A stretch of DNA of 64,000 nt from Flavobacterium sp. (GCA_020403245.1 JADBYA010000057.1:24095-88094), one strand, 5' to 3'. Positions 37,958 through 47,649 are shown, counted from the first letter of the stretch. Notes: a model not told the origin generated them from the sequence alone. Made by a program: numbers and translations.

Positions 37958-38020
37958 ATTACTTCATATTTTGCTCTCCAAAGTGGATTGATGCAAGATG
38001 AAGGTTAAAAAAAACACGTC

Positions 38021-38773
38021 ATGAGACACGGAAAAAAAGTAAACCATTTAAGCAGACAGACTGGACATAGAAAATCTATGTTGGCTAATATGGCTTGTTC
38101 ATTAATTGAGCACAAACGTATTAATACTACTGTTGCTAAGGCAAAAGCACTTAAACAATTTGTTGAACCGCTTATAACAAAATCAAAAGAAGACACCACT
38201 CACAACCGTCGTATCGTATTCGCTTACTTGCGTAATAAATATGGTGTAACTGAACTTTTTAGAGAAGTTGCAGCAAAAGTTGGTGATCGTCCAGGTGGAT
38301 ATACTCGTATAATTAAAGTTGGAAATCGTTTGGGAGATAATGCTGATATGGCAATGATCGAACTAGTAGATTTTAACGAACTTTACAAAGGTGGTAAAAA
38401 AGAAGAGAAAAAAGCAAAAAGCCGTCGTGGTGGTAAAGCTAAAAAATCTGATGATACCACTCCAGTTGCAGAAGTTAAACCAGTTGAAACTACTCAAGCA
38501 GCGGTTGTTGAAGAAGTTGTTGAGACTCCAATTGAAGCTGTTGACTCAAGCGTTAGCGAACTGGCGGAGCAAACTCCAGAAGTTGTTGAAGAAACTCCAG
38601 TTGCAGAAGTTGAAGAAACTCCAGTTGCAGAGGATGTTGAATCAAGCGTTAGCGAGCAGGCGGAGCAAACTCCAGAAGTTGTTGAAGAAACTCCAGTTGC
38701 AGAAGTTGAAGAAACTCCAGCACCTGAAACAGAAGCTCCATCTGATGAAGAATCAAAAGAAGAACAAGCATAA
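38021..38773 (+). CDS. rplQ: 50S ribosomal protein L17 with a long acidic repeat tail
   Basis: Residues 1-115 are canonical L17: [38 protein letters not shown] and the central segment through ELVDFNE. After a Lys/Arg-rich linker (about 122-142), residues 150-250 form a Val/Glu/Pro/Thr-rich acidic extension. It contains two 32-residue repeats with the core [18 protein letters not shown]. At 250 residues it is about 90 longer than I would expect for flavobacterial L17. The last gene of the super-operon, followed by a terminator. Confidence 0.93.
   Translation: MRHGKKVNHLSRQTGHRKSMLANMACSLIEHKRINTTVAKAKALKQFVEPLITKSKEDTTHNRRIVFAYLRNKYGVTELFREVAAKVGDRPGGYTRIIKVGNRLGDNADMAMIELVDFNELYKGGKKEEKKAKSRRGGKAKKSDDTTPVAEVKPVETTQAAVVEEVVETPIEAVDSSVSELAEQTPEVVEETPVAEVEETPVAEDVESSVSEQAEQTPEVVEETPVAEVEETPAPETEAPSDEESKEEQA
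38540..38731 (+). repeat. 2 x 96-bp in-frame tandem repeat in the rplQ tail
   Basis: Copies start at 38540 and 38636, a 96-bp period equal to 32 codons. They share [15 protein letters not shown] and [10 protein letters not shown] at nearly identical DNA level. The second copy ends degenerately before the stop codon at 38771-38773. Confidence 0.9.
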
Positions 38774-38795
38774 TGATTGCCACTTCATAAATATA

Positions 38796-38828
38796 AAGGA
38801 TAAACGTTTTGTTTATCCTTTTTTTTTG
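38796..38828 (+). terminator. Terminator of the ribosomal super-operon
   Basis: AAGGATAAAC pairs perfectly with GTTTATCCTT around GTTTT and is followed by eight or more T. Confidence 0.93.
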
Positions 38829-38864
38829 CCATAAAAGGAATGTTTATAAACTTTAATAAATCGA

Positions 38865-38896
38865 TTTAGAATTTAATTTGGAATACTCTAAATTTG
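38865..38896 (+). promoter_or_regulatory. Probable carA promoter
   Basis: TAAATTTG (38889-38896) fits the -7 box; TTTA at 38865-38868 lies 20 bp upstream as a near-match -33. The ATG is 25 bp downstream. Confidence 0.55.
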
Positions 38897-38920
38897 TAAC
38901 ACGACAACTAAGATAATCGA

Positions 38921-40042
38921 ATGAAATACACAACACGACCACAAGCTATTTTACTACTTGCAGACGGAACTATTTTTTATGGGAAATCTATTGGAATTTC
39001 TGGAAAAACTTTTGGAGAAGTTTGCTTTAATACAGGAATGACAGGTTATCAAGAAATATTTACTGATCCATCTTATTTTGGACAAATCATGGTGGCTACT
39101 AATCCACACATTGGGAACTATGGTGTAAATTCAGAAGAAGTTGAGTCGGAAAAAATAATGATTTCGGGATTGGTATGTAAAAATTTTAGCTTTAATCATT
39201 CACGTCCTGATTCCGAAAGTAATCTTTATGACTATTTTGAAAACCAAAATTTGATTTGTATTTCAGATGTTGACACACGTGCTTTGGTGAGTTATATTAG
39301 AGATAATGGCGCTCAAAATGCTGTGATTTGCACAGACGGAACTTCAATTGAGGAATTAAAAACGCTATTGACCAACATACCAAATATGGAAGGATTAGAA
39401 TTGGCTTCCAAAGTATCAACAACTGAACCTTATTTTTTTGGGAATGAAAATGCAACATTTAAAATTTCAGCTTTGGATTTAGGGATTAAAAGAAATATCC
39501 TGAGAAACTTGGCAAAAAGAGATTGTTATATTAAAGTGTTTCCATACAATACAACATTTGAAGACTTAAAAGCATTTAATCCAGATGGTTATTTTTTATC
39601 TAATGGACCAGGTGATCCTGAACCTTTGGAACAAGTTATTGGAGTTGCACAAGAAATTATTGCATCTGATACACCCGTTTTTGGAATATGTTTAGGACAT
39701 CAAATTATTGGTTTAGCTAATGGAATTTCAACCTATAAAATGTTTAACGGTCACAGAGGAATTAATCATCCGGTCATGAATATCTTGACTGGAAAAGGTG
39801 AAATCACCTCTCAAAACCACGGATTTGCAGTGAATAGAGAAGAATTGGAAAAACATAACGATTTGGAAATCACACACTACCATCTCAATGATAATACAGT
39901 AGCTGGAATGAAAATGAAATCTAAGAATTGTTTCTCAGTGCAGTATCATCCAGAAGCAAGTCCAGGACCACATGATTCTTCTTATTTATTTGATGAGTTT
40001 ATTTCCAATATTAAATGGAGTAAGGAATTGCAACAAGCTTAA
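38921..40042 (+). CDS. carA: Carbamoyl-phosphate synthase small (glutaminase) subunit
   Basis: CarA supplies ammonia from glutamine to CarB for arginine and pyrimidine synthesis. The 373-residue protein has the CPSase N-terminal domain (GEVCFNTGMTGYQE near 31-44) and a class I glutamine amidotransferase domain with SNGPGDPEP, the nucleophile Cys in FGICLGHQ near 253-260, and YHPEASPGP supplying His and Glu. carB is not adjacent; eno follows. Confidence 0.96.
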   Translation: MKYTTRPQAILLLADGTIFYGKSIGISGKTFGEVCFNTGMTGYQEIFTDPSYFGQIMVATNPHIGNYGVNSEEVESEKIMISGLVCKNFSFNHSRPDSESNLYDYFENQNLICISDVDTRALVSYIRDNGAQNAVICTDGTSIEELKTLLTNIPNMEGLELASKVSTTEPYFFGNENATFKISALDLGIKRNILRNLAKRDCYIKVFPYNTTFEDLKAFNPDGYFLSNGPGDPEPLEQVIGVAQEIIASDTPVFGICLGHQIIGLANGISTYKMFNGHRGINHPVMNILTGKGEITSQNHGFAVNREELEKHNDLEITHYHLNDNTVAGMKMKSKNCFSVQYHPEASPGPHDSSYLFDEFISNIKWSKELQQA

Positions 40043-40133
40043 AACTGTCCAAATTTCATTTATCGTAAAAAAACTAAAACGATTGCGTTAATAACATTCT
40101 AGCGAATTGTCAAATTGATAAATAAAGTTGAAA

Positions 40134-40141
40134 TATATTTG
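40134..40141 (+). promoter_or_regulatory. -7-like box (TATATTTG) upstream of eno
   Basis: TATATTTG lies 74 bp before the eno ATG. ATTG words occur 16 and 24 bp upstream rather than at 19. The leader has a TCGAAGTTTCTCGAGA hairpin-like stretch within a GTCATCCTAAGC-type dispersed repeat. Confidence 0.45.
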
Positions 40142-40185
40142 TTGTCATCCTAAGCGCTCTCGAAGTTTCTCGAGAAGGACTATAA

Positions 40186-41587
<1,402 letters not shown>

Positions 41588-42572
41588 CCCGACCATCTAG
41601 GCACTAGCACTGCTTTAACCGATTTTAATTGCAATGCTTACCAAATCGAAGATTCATCGAACACCGCTTAAAGATATTAACTTGGTGAGATAATTTTTCT
41701 TAAATTTACCTTTTGGCGAAACCATGGCGCAGCAGTTGGGTAGCAATTACTACAACTCGCCCTATAAGTTTAACGGCAAAGAACTCGACGAGGAAACCGG
41801 TTTAAGCTATTTTGGTGCTAGGTATTATAACCCTAAATGGAGTATTTGGTTGAGTGTTGACCCGCTAGCGGAGAAATATCCGAACGTGTCGCCATACACA
41901 TATTGCTTGAATAATCCTATAAATTTTATAGACCCTGATGGTAGAGATGTTATCGTTTGGCATGTTTATGATGTTGTAAATGGAGGAATGACTGCTAATC
42001 GTGGTTATGCAAGTAAGAAATTTAATCAAGCTATGAAACATTTTGCAAAAACAGATTACGGTAAATCATTTTTATTGCAGTTTATGAAAAAAGGTCAGTC
42101 TATATATGGTGTGACAGCAAAGGAAAACGGAAAACACTCTGATAAAAATTTAAATTTACATGATTTGACTTTGGAGAAGGCATCTCCTTCTGAAAGAGGT
42201 GCTGTTTTTGTAGAAAGTGACGGCACGGTTTGGGAAGGAATGACTGTTTTTCCAGATTCTAAAGAAGATATGAGTTTAAATGTTTACTTTGCAAATGTTA
42301 ATGGAGAAAACTCGACTACAGAACTTGGAGAAACAATTGCTCATGAGTTAGGATTGCATGGAAATAAGTATGAGCAATATATTGATGCTATATTAAAAGG
42401 CAAATCTTTTAAAAATATACAAAGTGGCTCCAAAGATCATGATGGATTAAAGAAATCTGATATTAAAAACAAATCATATCAGATATATAAAAAAATTATG
42501 GAGCAATTGATTAAAATTAATTCTAACTATAAAATACAGATGGAAGATGATAAAAAAAGAAACCATAATTAA
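41588..42572 (+). pseudogene. Decayed RHS gene: 5' remnant, 49-bp disruption, intact RHS core tip and candidate toxin domain
   Basis: 41591-41644 reads DHLGTSTALTDFNCNAYQ, the conserved RHS stretch. The frame is then broken by about 49 bp containing stops, and RHS sequence resumes at 41694 as FFLNLPFGET in another frame. The open reading frame from the ATG at 41724 (282 residues) holds the RHS core: YKFNGKELDEETGL, SYFGARYYNP, SVDPLAEKYP and NPINFIDPDG near residue 72. Residues 75-282 are a variable domain with AHELGLHGN near 206-214 and KDHDG near 237-241, possible metal ligands, though the spacing is HExxxH rather than HExxH. In intact systems such tips are polymorphic toxins. Here the carrier is gone, but the toxin-like part is undamaged. 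It overlaps the next gene by 26 bp. Confidence 0.8.
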
Positions 42573-43023
42573 AATAATATCTGTTTTATCTATAGTTATA
42601 ATATGTTGTTGTAACCAGGAAAGCGAAAGTTATTTTCTTAAAGATAAAAATAATAATACTGTTGAAATAATAAGAAATAAAGACAAATTATCAATTTTTG
42701 AGTATGATAATTCAAAAAAAATGGAATTAAGAGATTTAGTTAAAATAAATGATGACTATTTTGATGATAACGTATTAGAAAGAAAAAGAAATGACACTAA
42801 TTCCTATCTCTTTTTATCAAAATGCAAAAAAAAATATCTTGTCATTGACAAACATTCATTACTAAATGATAGTATAATAATTGGGAATAAAGAAAATGAA
42901 ATGTATTACACAGAAATTAAATCAAATGAAAAACCTGTAAATTTTAAATATTACTATAATAAAAATTATGAAATAAAAAAAATCACAATAAAAATAGGAA
43001 AAAAAATACGAATTTATGAATAA
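42547..43023 (+). CDS. Lipoprotein-like small protein, candidate immunity protein for the RHS tip
   Basis: This 158-residue protein is Lys/Asn/Ile-rich. Its N-terminus has a basic start (MIKKETIIK), a hydrophobic segment (IISVLSIVIICC) and CCNQES, a plausible lipobox with the modified Cys near residue 19. It matches no family I recognise. The start codon lies 26 bp inside the RHS tip reading frame, as expected for a toxin-immunity pair, and the very AT-rich composition fits an acquired cassette. Membrane attachment would suggest protection in the periplasm. This role is inferred from position alone. Confidence 0.6.
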   Translation: MIKKETIIKIISVLSIVIICCCNQESESYFLKDKNNNTVEIIRNKDKLSIFEYDNSKKMELRDLVKINDDYFDDNVLERKRNDTNSYLFLSKCKKKYLVIDKHSLLNDSIIIGNKENEMYYTEIKSNEKPVNFKYYYNKNYEIKKITIKIGKKIRIYE

Positions 43024-43100
43024 AGACCCCAGCTCCGCAAAGTGTTCCTCGCTTCGCTCGGGTGCAATCCGTACCCACAAAGCGAAGATATGAAAACACA

Positions 43101-43122
43101 AAACCCAGCAATTGCTGGGTTT
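43101..43122. terminator. Bidirectional hairpin between the immunity-like gene and the RelE-type toxin gene
   Basis: AAACCCAGCAATTGCTGGGTTT is a perfect 22-bp palindrome (arms of 11) between two convergent genes; T-runs are short. Confidence 0.65.
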
Positions 43123-43142
43123 ATTGTTATAATAAATATTTT

Positions 43143-43460
43143 TTACAGGCGTTTTATAACCTTGCTTTTATCCTGTTTGTTGTGCAAAATGGCAATAATT
43201 AAAATTTGTTTTTTGTCTTCATTAATTGTAAAATGAATACCGTATGGAAAAAATTTAGGGTGAGCAATTCTAATATTTTCAAAAATTGGATAATAGATAA
43301 AAGGATTTTTTTGCAATTTATCAATAGTCTCTTTTATGCAATGGGCGAAACGTTCTTCTAAATCTGTATCAGGGTTTTGCTCATAATACCAAAGCTTGGC
43401 AATCTCAATATCGTCTTCAACTTCGTCAAAATACTCTAGTTCATAATCAAATTCAATCAT
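43143..43460 (-). CDS. RelE/ParE-superfamily toxin
   Basis: This 105-residue protein has the ParE/RelE plan: helix pair DEVEDDIEIAKLWYYEQ, ERFAHCIKETIDKLQKNPFIYY, then the beta-sheet core NIRIAHPKFFPYGIHFTI and ILIIAILHNKQDKSK. The IAILHNKQDK ending is typical of plasmid-stabilisation-type toxins of Bacteroidota. It overlaps the upstream antitoxin gene by 4 bp. ParE members poison gyrase and RelE members cut mRNA; which applies is not decidable here. Confidence 0.82.
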   Translation of the reverse strand: MIEFDYELEYFDEVEDDIEIAKLWYYEQNPDTDLEERFAHCIKETIDKLQKNPFIYYPIFENIRIAHPKFFPYGIHFTINEDKKQILIIAILHNKQDKSKVIKRL

Positions 43461-43693
43461 CGATTCACTTTTTTATTAAGTGCATCAAATAATCCTTGAA
43501 TTGGTTTTACACGTTCAGGATTCTTGGCAATAGCTTCTAATCTTGATGTTAAAAGTTCTTTTTGCCAATCAGGAATATCAGATGAAATTTCTTCAATATC
43601 GGGATACTGTTGTTTAATTAAACTCCATTCTTGTTGTGGAATGTAAACTCCTGAATTATTGCCGTTGCTGTCGTGTAATACTTGAAGTTTCAT
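43457..43693 (-). CDS. Antitoxin of the RelE/ParE-type pair
   Basis: The 78-residue protein opens with a beta strand segment (MKLQVLHDSNGNNSGVYIPQQEW) of the kind seen in Phd/AbrB-like antitoxin N-termini. A helical acidic/basic C-terminal half follows (DWQKELLTSRLEAIAKNPE). It is upstream of and overlaps the toxin gene by 4 bp. The family name is uncertain. Confidence 0.72.
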   Translation of the reverse strand: MKLQVLHDSNGNNSGVYIPQQEWSLIKQQYPDIEEISSDIPDWQKELLTSRLEAIAKNPERVKPIQGLFDALNKKVNR

Positions 43694-43701
43694 TGTTTTG
43701 A

Positions 43702-43860
43702 TTATTTAGATATTTGTAAATTCTCTATAAAAAAGTTCTGAAATTTTTGTTTGGTAAGCATTGTGGCAAGCATTCTGTACAATAAATTTTTATCCAAATC
43801 ATCGTCTTTGCCTACTCTATCTAACACAAATGTACTATTCTTATTGATATTTTCAAAATT
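43702..43860 (-). pseudogene. Relic reading frame upstream of the antitoxin gene
   Basis: A 52-codon open frame on the minus strand ends with TAA 8 bp before the antitoxin ATG. It encodes an ordinary-looking protein stretch containing STFVLDRVGKDDDLDKNLLY and LTKQKFQNFFIENLQ. It has no ATG until codon 29 and an in-frame stop at its beginning, so it is probably the 3' remnant of a truncated gene carried in with the TA pair. The rest of the gap to 44013 contains GC-richer scraps such as CTTCGACTTCGCTCAGT, a common dispersed repeat. Confidence 0.4.
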
Positions 43861-44013
43861 TTAATACCTACGCAAAGTGTTTCTTTGAAAAGCTTCAAAT
43901 GTCTCCTGACTGCGGAGCTAGGAAGAGACAAAACTATTAACAAGATGCCCTTCGACTTTACTTCGACTTCGCTCAGTATTAACTAGCATGTCAAAACTAT
44001 TGACAAAATAGGT

Positions 44014-44096
44014 GTAATCTTTTGTATTTTTTTTATAACCCTGTCAGCTTTCAAAACACTGACAGGGTTTATAATTTAATCCAATGCTATTTTTTC
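44014..44096. repeat. 83-bp direct repeat, copy B (right boundary of the island)
   Basis: It begins GTAATC, reproducing the eno stop-codon context, and ends at CTATTTTTTC, which encodes the last codons and stop of the DJ-1-like gene. The central palindrome is degraded here (11-bp arms remain: AACCCTGTCAG/CTGACAGGGTT, 44037-44069). Confidence 0.9.
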
Positions 44097-44773
44097 TCTT
44101 GAAGTGATGCTAAAAGTAATTTTGCTATTGCTTCTGATGAAGCAGGGTTTTGACCAGTAATTAGCAAACCATCTTGTTGGGTGTGACTACTCCAATCAGC
44201 TCCTTTACTATAAATAGCGCCATGCTTTATCAATTCATCTTCTAATAAAAATGGCACTACTTGGGTTAGTTTAATTACTTCTTCCTCTGAGTTTGAAAAA
44301 CTGGTAAGGTGTTTGCCTTTTACAATTGGTTCTCCATTCGCTGCTTTTGTATTCACTAATGCGGCTGGCGCATGACAAACAAAGGCAATTGGTTTTTGAT
44401 GATTATAAAACTCTTCAATCAGTTGAATAGAATTTTTATCAATGGCTAAATCCCATAAAAGACCATGCCCTCCAGGATAAAAAACAGCATCAAAATCCTC
44501 TTGTTTCATATCACTTAGCTTTTGTGAATGTGCCACTTTATCAATGAGTTTATAGTCTTTATAAAATCTTTCAGTAGACGGTGTTTGCGCATCTTTTAAC
44601 TCACTACCTGGATCCACTGGTGGTTGCCCGCCTTTTGGCGAAGCAATTGTAATTTCAGCACCGGCATCGGCTAAAACATAATAGGGGCTTGCAAATTCTT
44701 CAATCCAAAAACCTGTTTTTTCTTGGGTGTTTCCCAAAGTAGCATGTGACGTTAAAACGAATAAAATTTTCAT
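44087..44773 (-). CDS. DJ-1/PfpI-family protein (Hsp31-like, class I glutamine amidotransferase fold)
   Basis: This 228-residue protein has the Hsp31/YhbO-type layout: ILFVLTSH at the start, the GFWIEEFASPYYVLADAG segment, FYPGGHGLLWDL near 89-100 and the nucleophile elbow FVCHAPAAL near 132-140 with Cys followed by His. Relatives act as glyoxalases, deglycases or chaperones in carbonyl stress. The stop codon lies in repeat copy B. Downstream of the SOUL gene by 16 bp, so probably one operon. Confidence 0.85.
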   Translation of the reverse strand: MKILFVLTSHATLGNTQEKTGFWIEEFASPYYVLADAGAEITIASPKGGQPPVDPGSELKDAQTPSTERFYKDYKLIDKVAHSQKLSDMKQEDFDAVFYPGGHGLLWDLAIDKNSIQLIEEFYNHQKPIAFVCHAPAALVNTKAANGEPIVKGKHLTSFSNSEEEVIKLTQVVPFLLEDELIKHGAIYSKGADWSSHTQQDGLLITGQNPASSEAIAKLLLASLQEKK

Positions 44774-44789
44774 AACTAGTAGTATTTAT

Positions 44790-45389
44790 TTAATTAAAAT
44801 CTTTATTTACACTCACGATTATCTCGTTCTTCCTGCCAAATAATTGGTAAGGTGGATTGTATCCTAAGTATCGAAAGTGACCGTAATAAGAAATGGAATT
44901 TGCTTTTAAAGCATTTTCCAATTTCTCAATATTTTCATTGATGTGTTGAGTAGATGCGAAACCTCCAAATGTTATAGCGGCCACATATTCGTCAGCTGTA
45001 GTTACAATTTTCACCTCCGAACTGTTTGGTTTTGGCAAGTTGTCTTTATTGTATTCAGAAGGCATCACAAAACTCATAGAGGAAATAGTATCATTTACAT
45101 CCATATATACAGGAGCAGTCATGGCTATTTTTTGTTGGGCACTGTTACCGCCAAAAATATAACCCGCTAATTTACTAAAACCAGAACTCCCTAACTCTTT
45201 ATAAGATTTTGCAGAAGATGTAATCGTAGCCATAGTCGCAGCCGGATAAAATCGTATTTCAAAATTTTTTTCTACCCGAATTACTTTGTATGGCTGTGTT
45301 TGTGTTGAATTAATTGACAGGGTAGTATATACTTGGAATAGTAACAGGAGTCCGATAATGATGCAGGTTGTTATGATGAAAATTTTCAT
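44790..45389 (-). CDS. SOUL-family heme-binding protein
   Basis: This 199-residue protein has an N-terminal membrane anchor or signal (IFIITTCIIIGLLLLFQVYTTL) and a SOUL/HBP domain: PYKVIRVEKNFEIRFYPA near 37-54, a FSKLAGYIFGGN motif near 74-85, KIAMTAPVYMD near 90-100 and a C-terminal RYLGYNPPYQLFGRKNEI. SOUL proteins bind heme or porphyrin; the bacterial function is little known. Confidence 0.88.
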   Translation of the reverse strand: MKIFIITTCIIIGLLLLFQVYTTLSINSTQTQPYKVIRVEKNFEIRFYPAATMATITSSAKSYKELGSSGFSKLAGYIFGGNSAQQKIAMTAPVYMDVNDTISSMSFVMPSEYNKDNLPKPNSSEVKIVTTADEYVAAITFGGFASTQHINENIEKLENALKANSISYYGHFRYLGYNPPYQLFGRKNEIIVSVNKDFN

Positions 45390-45462
45390 TTTTTAAATAA
45401 TTTAGGACTTCTTCAATTCCACTGTTACTCGGGTAATCTTTTATTTTGAGACAATTTACAAA

Positions 45463-45789
45463 TTAATTTTTGACTGTTGCATATTCTTCACAGATATTTG
45501 CACATTTTTTACAAGCTTCTGCACATGCTTTACAAGAATCAAGATGAGAAGCGTGTTTTGCACACTCTTCGGAACAAATTCTGCATATTTTAGCACATAA
45601 TGCATGTAAATCTTGACTAAATCTTGAACCCCTAGCTTCAAAGCGTGCACATAGTGCACAAATAGCAGCGCAATCTCTGCATAATGCAATGCACTCTTTA
45701 TTGCCACTCGCAATACAATCGGTAATACAGCTTTCGCAAGTTATCAAACATGCTAAACATGCTTCGATACCTTTTTTTGAAATTTTCAT
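45463..45789 (-). CDS. Four-helix-bundle copper-storage-like cysteine-rich protein (Csp/DUF326)
   Basis: The 108-residue protein contains 19 cysteines, mostly in CxxC or CxxxC steps along predicted helices (EACLACLITCESC, ECIALCRDCAAICALC, KICRICSEEC, DSCKACAEACKKC). This is the hallmark of the Csp family, whose cysteines line a bundle and hold many Cu(I) ions. No signal peptide is visible, so it should be cytosolic (Csp3-like). A second Cys-rich frame on the same strand (45456-45713) is a shadow. It is divergent to guaA and upstream of the SOUL and DJ-1-like genes. Confidence 0.87.
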   Translation of the reverse strand: MKISKKGIEACLACLITCESCITDCIASGNKECIALCRDCAAICALCARFEARGSRFSQDLHALCAKICRICSEECAKHASHLDSCKACAEACKKCANICEEYATVKN

Positions 45790-46012
45790 TTTGAAATTAT
45801 TTTCATTGCGAATGAATTTTCACAATGAGTCAAAGGTGCTACTGATTACTTACTAAAACCTTGTATAATAATAAATAAGAATTATAACATTCACACATTG
45901 TTTCGATAGCAACTACGTAACACTTTTAGTTATTTTTTGTTTTAGAATGAGCAATCGGGATAATTTTCTCAGAAATCAAAAAAATGAGTTTTTATTTTTC
46001 AATTAGTAATAC

Positions 46013-46020
46013 TACTTTTG
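46013..46020 (+). promoter_or_regulatory. -7 box (TACTTTTG) abutting the guaA start codon
   Basis: TACTTTTG is followed by CAC and then the ATG at 46024. Transcription from this box would start within a few bases of the AUG, giving a leaderless or nearly leaderless mRNA. The -33 position holds TTTT at 45990-45993. Confidence 0.55.
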
Positions 46021-46023
46021 CAC

Positions 46024-47553
46024 ATGCAACACAACGTACTTATTTTAGATTTCGGTTCACAATACACCCAACTTATTGCACGCCGCGTTCGCGAATTAAA
46101 TATATTTTGCGAAATCTTTCCATTTAATCATTTTCCAACTGATTTATCTTCCTATAAAGCAGTTATTCTGTCGGGTAGCCCTTTTTCTGTGAGAAGTGAT
46201 GATGCTCCTCATCCTGATTTATCACAAATTCGTGGTAAAATGCCTTTGCTAGCTGTATGTTATGGAGCACAGTATTTAGCGCATTTTCATGGTGGCGAAG
46301 TGGCACCAAGTAATACTCGTGAATATGGCAGAGCGAATTTATCGTTCATTAAAGACGACGAAGTTTTTATGGATGAAGTGGCTTTGAACAGCCAAGTTTG
46401 GATGAGCCACAGCGATACCATTAAGCATTTGCCAACTAAAGGAGTGCTTATTGCAAGTACCAAAGATGTAGAAAATGCCGCTTATAAAATCGACGGCGAA
46501 ACAACGTATGCTATTCAGTTTCATCCCGAAGTCTATCATTCAACGGATGGAAAACAAATTCTAGAGAACTTTTTGGTAAAGATTGCACACGTTCCTCAAA
46601 ACTTTACACCCAATGCTTTTGTGGAAGACTGTGTCAAAGAATTGAAAGAGAAAGTTAAAGAAGATAAAGTCGTTCTTGGACTTTCTGGTGGAGTAGATTC
46701 TACCGTAGCAGCAGTTTTATTGCACAAAGCTATTGGTAAAAACTTGTATTGTATATTCGTTAACAATGGTTTGCTTCGCAAAAACGAATTCGAAAATGTA
46801 TTGCATCAATACAAGGGCATGGGATTGAATGTAAAAGGTGTTGATGCTTCAACCCGATTTATGAATGCATTAGATGGAATTGAAGATCCGGAAACCAAAA
46901 GAAAAGCAATTGGGAATGCCTTTATTGAAGTTTTCGATGAAGAAGCGCATTTAATTGAAGATGTAACTTGGTTGGCTCAAGGTACTATTTATCCTGATGT
47001 TATCGAATCAGTCTCAGTAAAAGGACCATCGGCTACTATCAAATCGCATCATAATGTGGGCGGTTTGCCTGATTTTATGAAATTGCAAATTGTGGAACCG
47101 TTGCGTATGCTTTTTAAAGACGAAGTGCGAAGAGTGGGTAAAACTTTGGGGATCGACCCTGAACTTTTGGGAAGGCATCCTTTTCCTGGTCCGGGATTAT
47201 CGATTAGAATATTGGGTGCTATTACTCCGGAGAAAGTTAGAATTCTGCAAGAAGTAGATTCTATTTTTATTGAAGGATTAAAAACTCACGGATTATATGA
47301 TAGCGTTTGGCAAGCAGGAGCGATTTTACTTCCTGTTAACAGCGTAGGAGTTATGGGTGATGAGCGAACATACGAAAAAGTGGTAGCACTTAGAGCAGTT
47401 GAGTCGACCGATGGAATGACAGCGGATTGGGTACATTTGCCATATGATTTTTTGATGAAAATTTCCAATGAAATTATTAATAAAGTAAAAGGCGTGAATA
47501 GAGTGGTATACGATATCAGCTCAAAACCGCCAGCTACAATAGAATGGGAATAG
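46024..47553 (+). CDS. guaA: GMP synthase (glutamine-hydrolysing)
   Basis: GuaA converts XMP to GMP. The start at 46024 gives 509 residues beginning [16 protein letters not shown]; a TTG two codons upstream lies within the promoter box and is rejected. The class I glutaminase has nucleophile Cys in AVCYGAQ near 78-84 and FHPEV near 167. The ATP-pyrophosphatase P-loop [10 protein letters not shown] lies near 220, with PGPGLSIRI and the C-terminal [10 protein letters not shown]. Confidence 0.97.
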   Translation: MQHNVLILDFGSQYTQLIARRVRELNIFCEIFPFNHFPTDLSSYKAVILSGSPFSVRSDDAPHPDLSQIRGKMPLLAVCYGAQYLAHFHGGEVAPSNTREYGRANLSFIKDDEVFMDEVALNSQVWMSHSDTIKHLPTKGVLIASTKDVENAAYKIDGETTYAIQFHPEVYHSTDGKQILENFLVKIAHVPQNFTPNAFVEDCVKELKEKVKEDKVVLGLSGGVDSTVAAVLLHKAIGKNLYCIFVNNGLLRKNEFENVLHQYKGMGLNVKGVDASTRFMNALDGIEDPETKRKAIGNAFIEVFDEEAHLIEDVTWLAQGTIYPDVIESVSVKGPSATIKSHHNVGGLPDFMKLQIVEPLRMLFKDEVRRVGKTLGIDPELLGRHPFPGPGLSIRILGAITPEKVRILQEVDSIFIEGLKTHGLYDSVWQAGAILLPVNSVGVMGDERTYEKVVALRAVESTDGMTADWVHLPYDFLMKISNEIINKVKGVNRVVYDISSKPPATIEWE

Positions 47554-47560
47554 TTTTTGT

Positions 47561-47586
47561 TAACAACAAATAGTTAACGAAAAAAT
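47561..47586 (+). other. Small inverted repeat after guaA
   Basis: TGTTAAC and GTTAACG flank AACAAATA just after the guaA stop, with T-rich and A-rich outer flanks that extend the pairing. GTTAAC occurs a third time at 47616. It could be a weak terminator or simply AT-rich palindromes. Confidence 0.3.
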
Positions 47587-47649
47587 AGGCATACAAGATT
47601 GATATTAAAAAGATTTGTTAACTTTATACGTTAAATAAATAGTAACTAC

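Noticed and set aside
38391..38834. 147-residue Leu/Lys/Gln-rich frame overlapping rplQ
   Set aside because: It is the +1 shadow of the repetitive rplQ tail; its composition comes from out-of-frame reading of the GAAACTCCAGTTGCAG-type repeats.
42341..42358. Calling the RHS tip a gluzincin/metzincin protease
   Set aside because: The motif reads HELGLH, which has three residues between E and the second H instead of two, so the HExxH rule is not met; kept only as possible metal ligands.
45456..45713. 85-residue Cys/His-containing frame in the copper-protein locus
   Set aside because: It overlaps the 108-residue frame on the same strand, starts late and lacks the regular CxxC helical spacing; it is a shadow.
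46018..46023. TTG start for guaA two codons upstream
   Set aside because: The TTG is part of the TACTTTTG promoter box and the ATG at 46024 matches the normal GuaA N-terminus.
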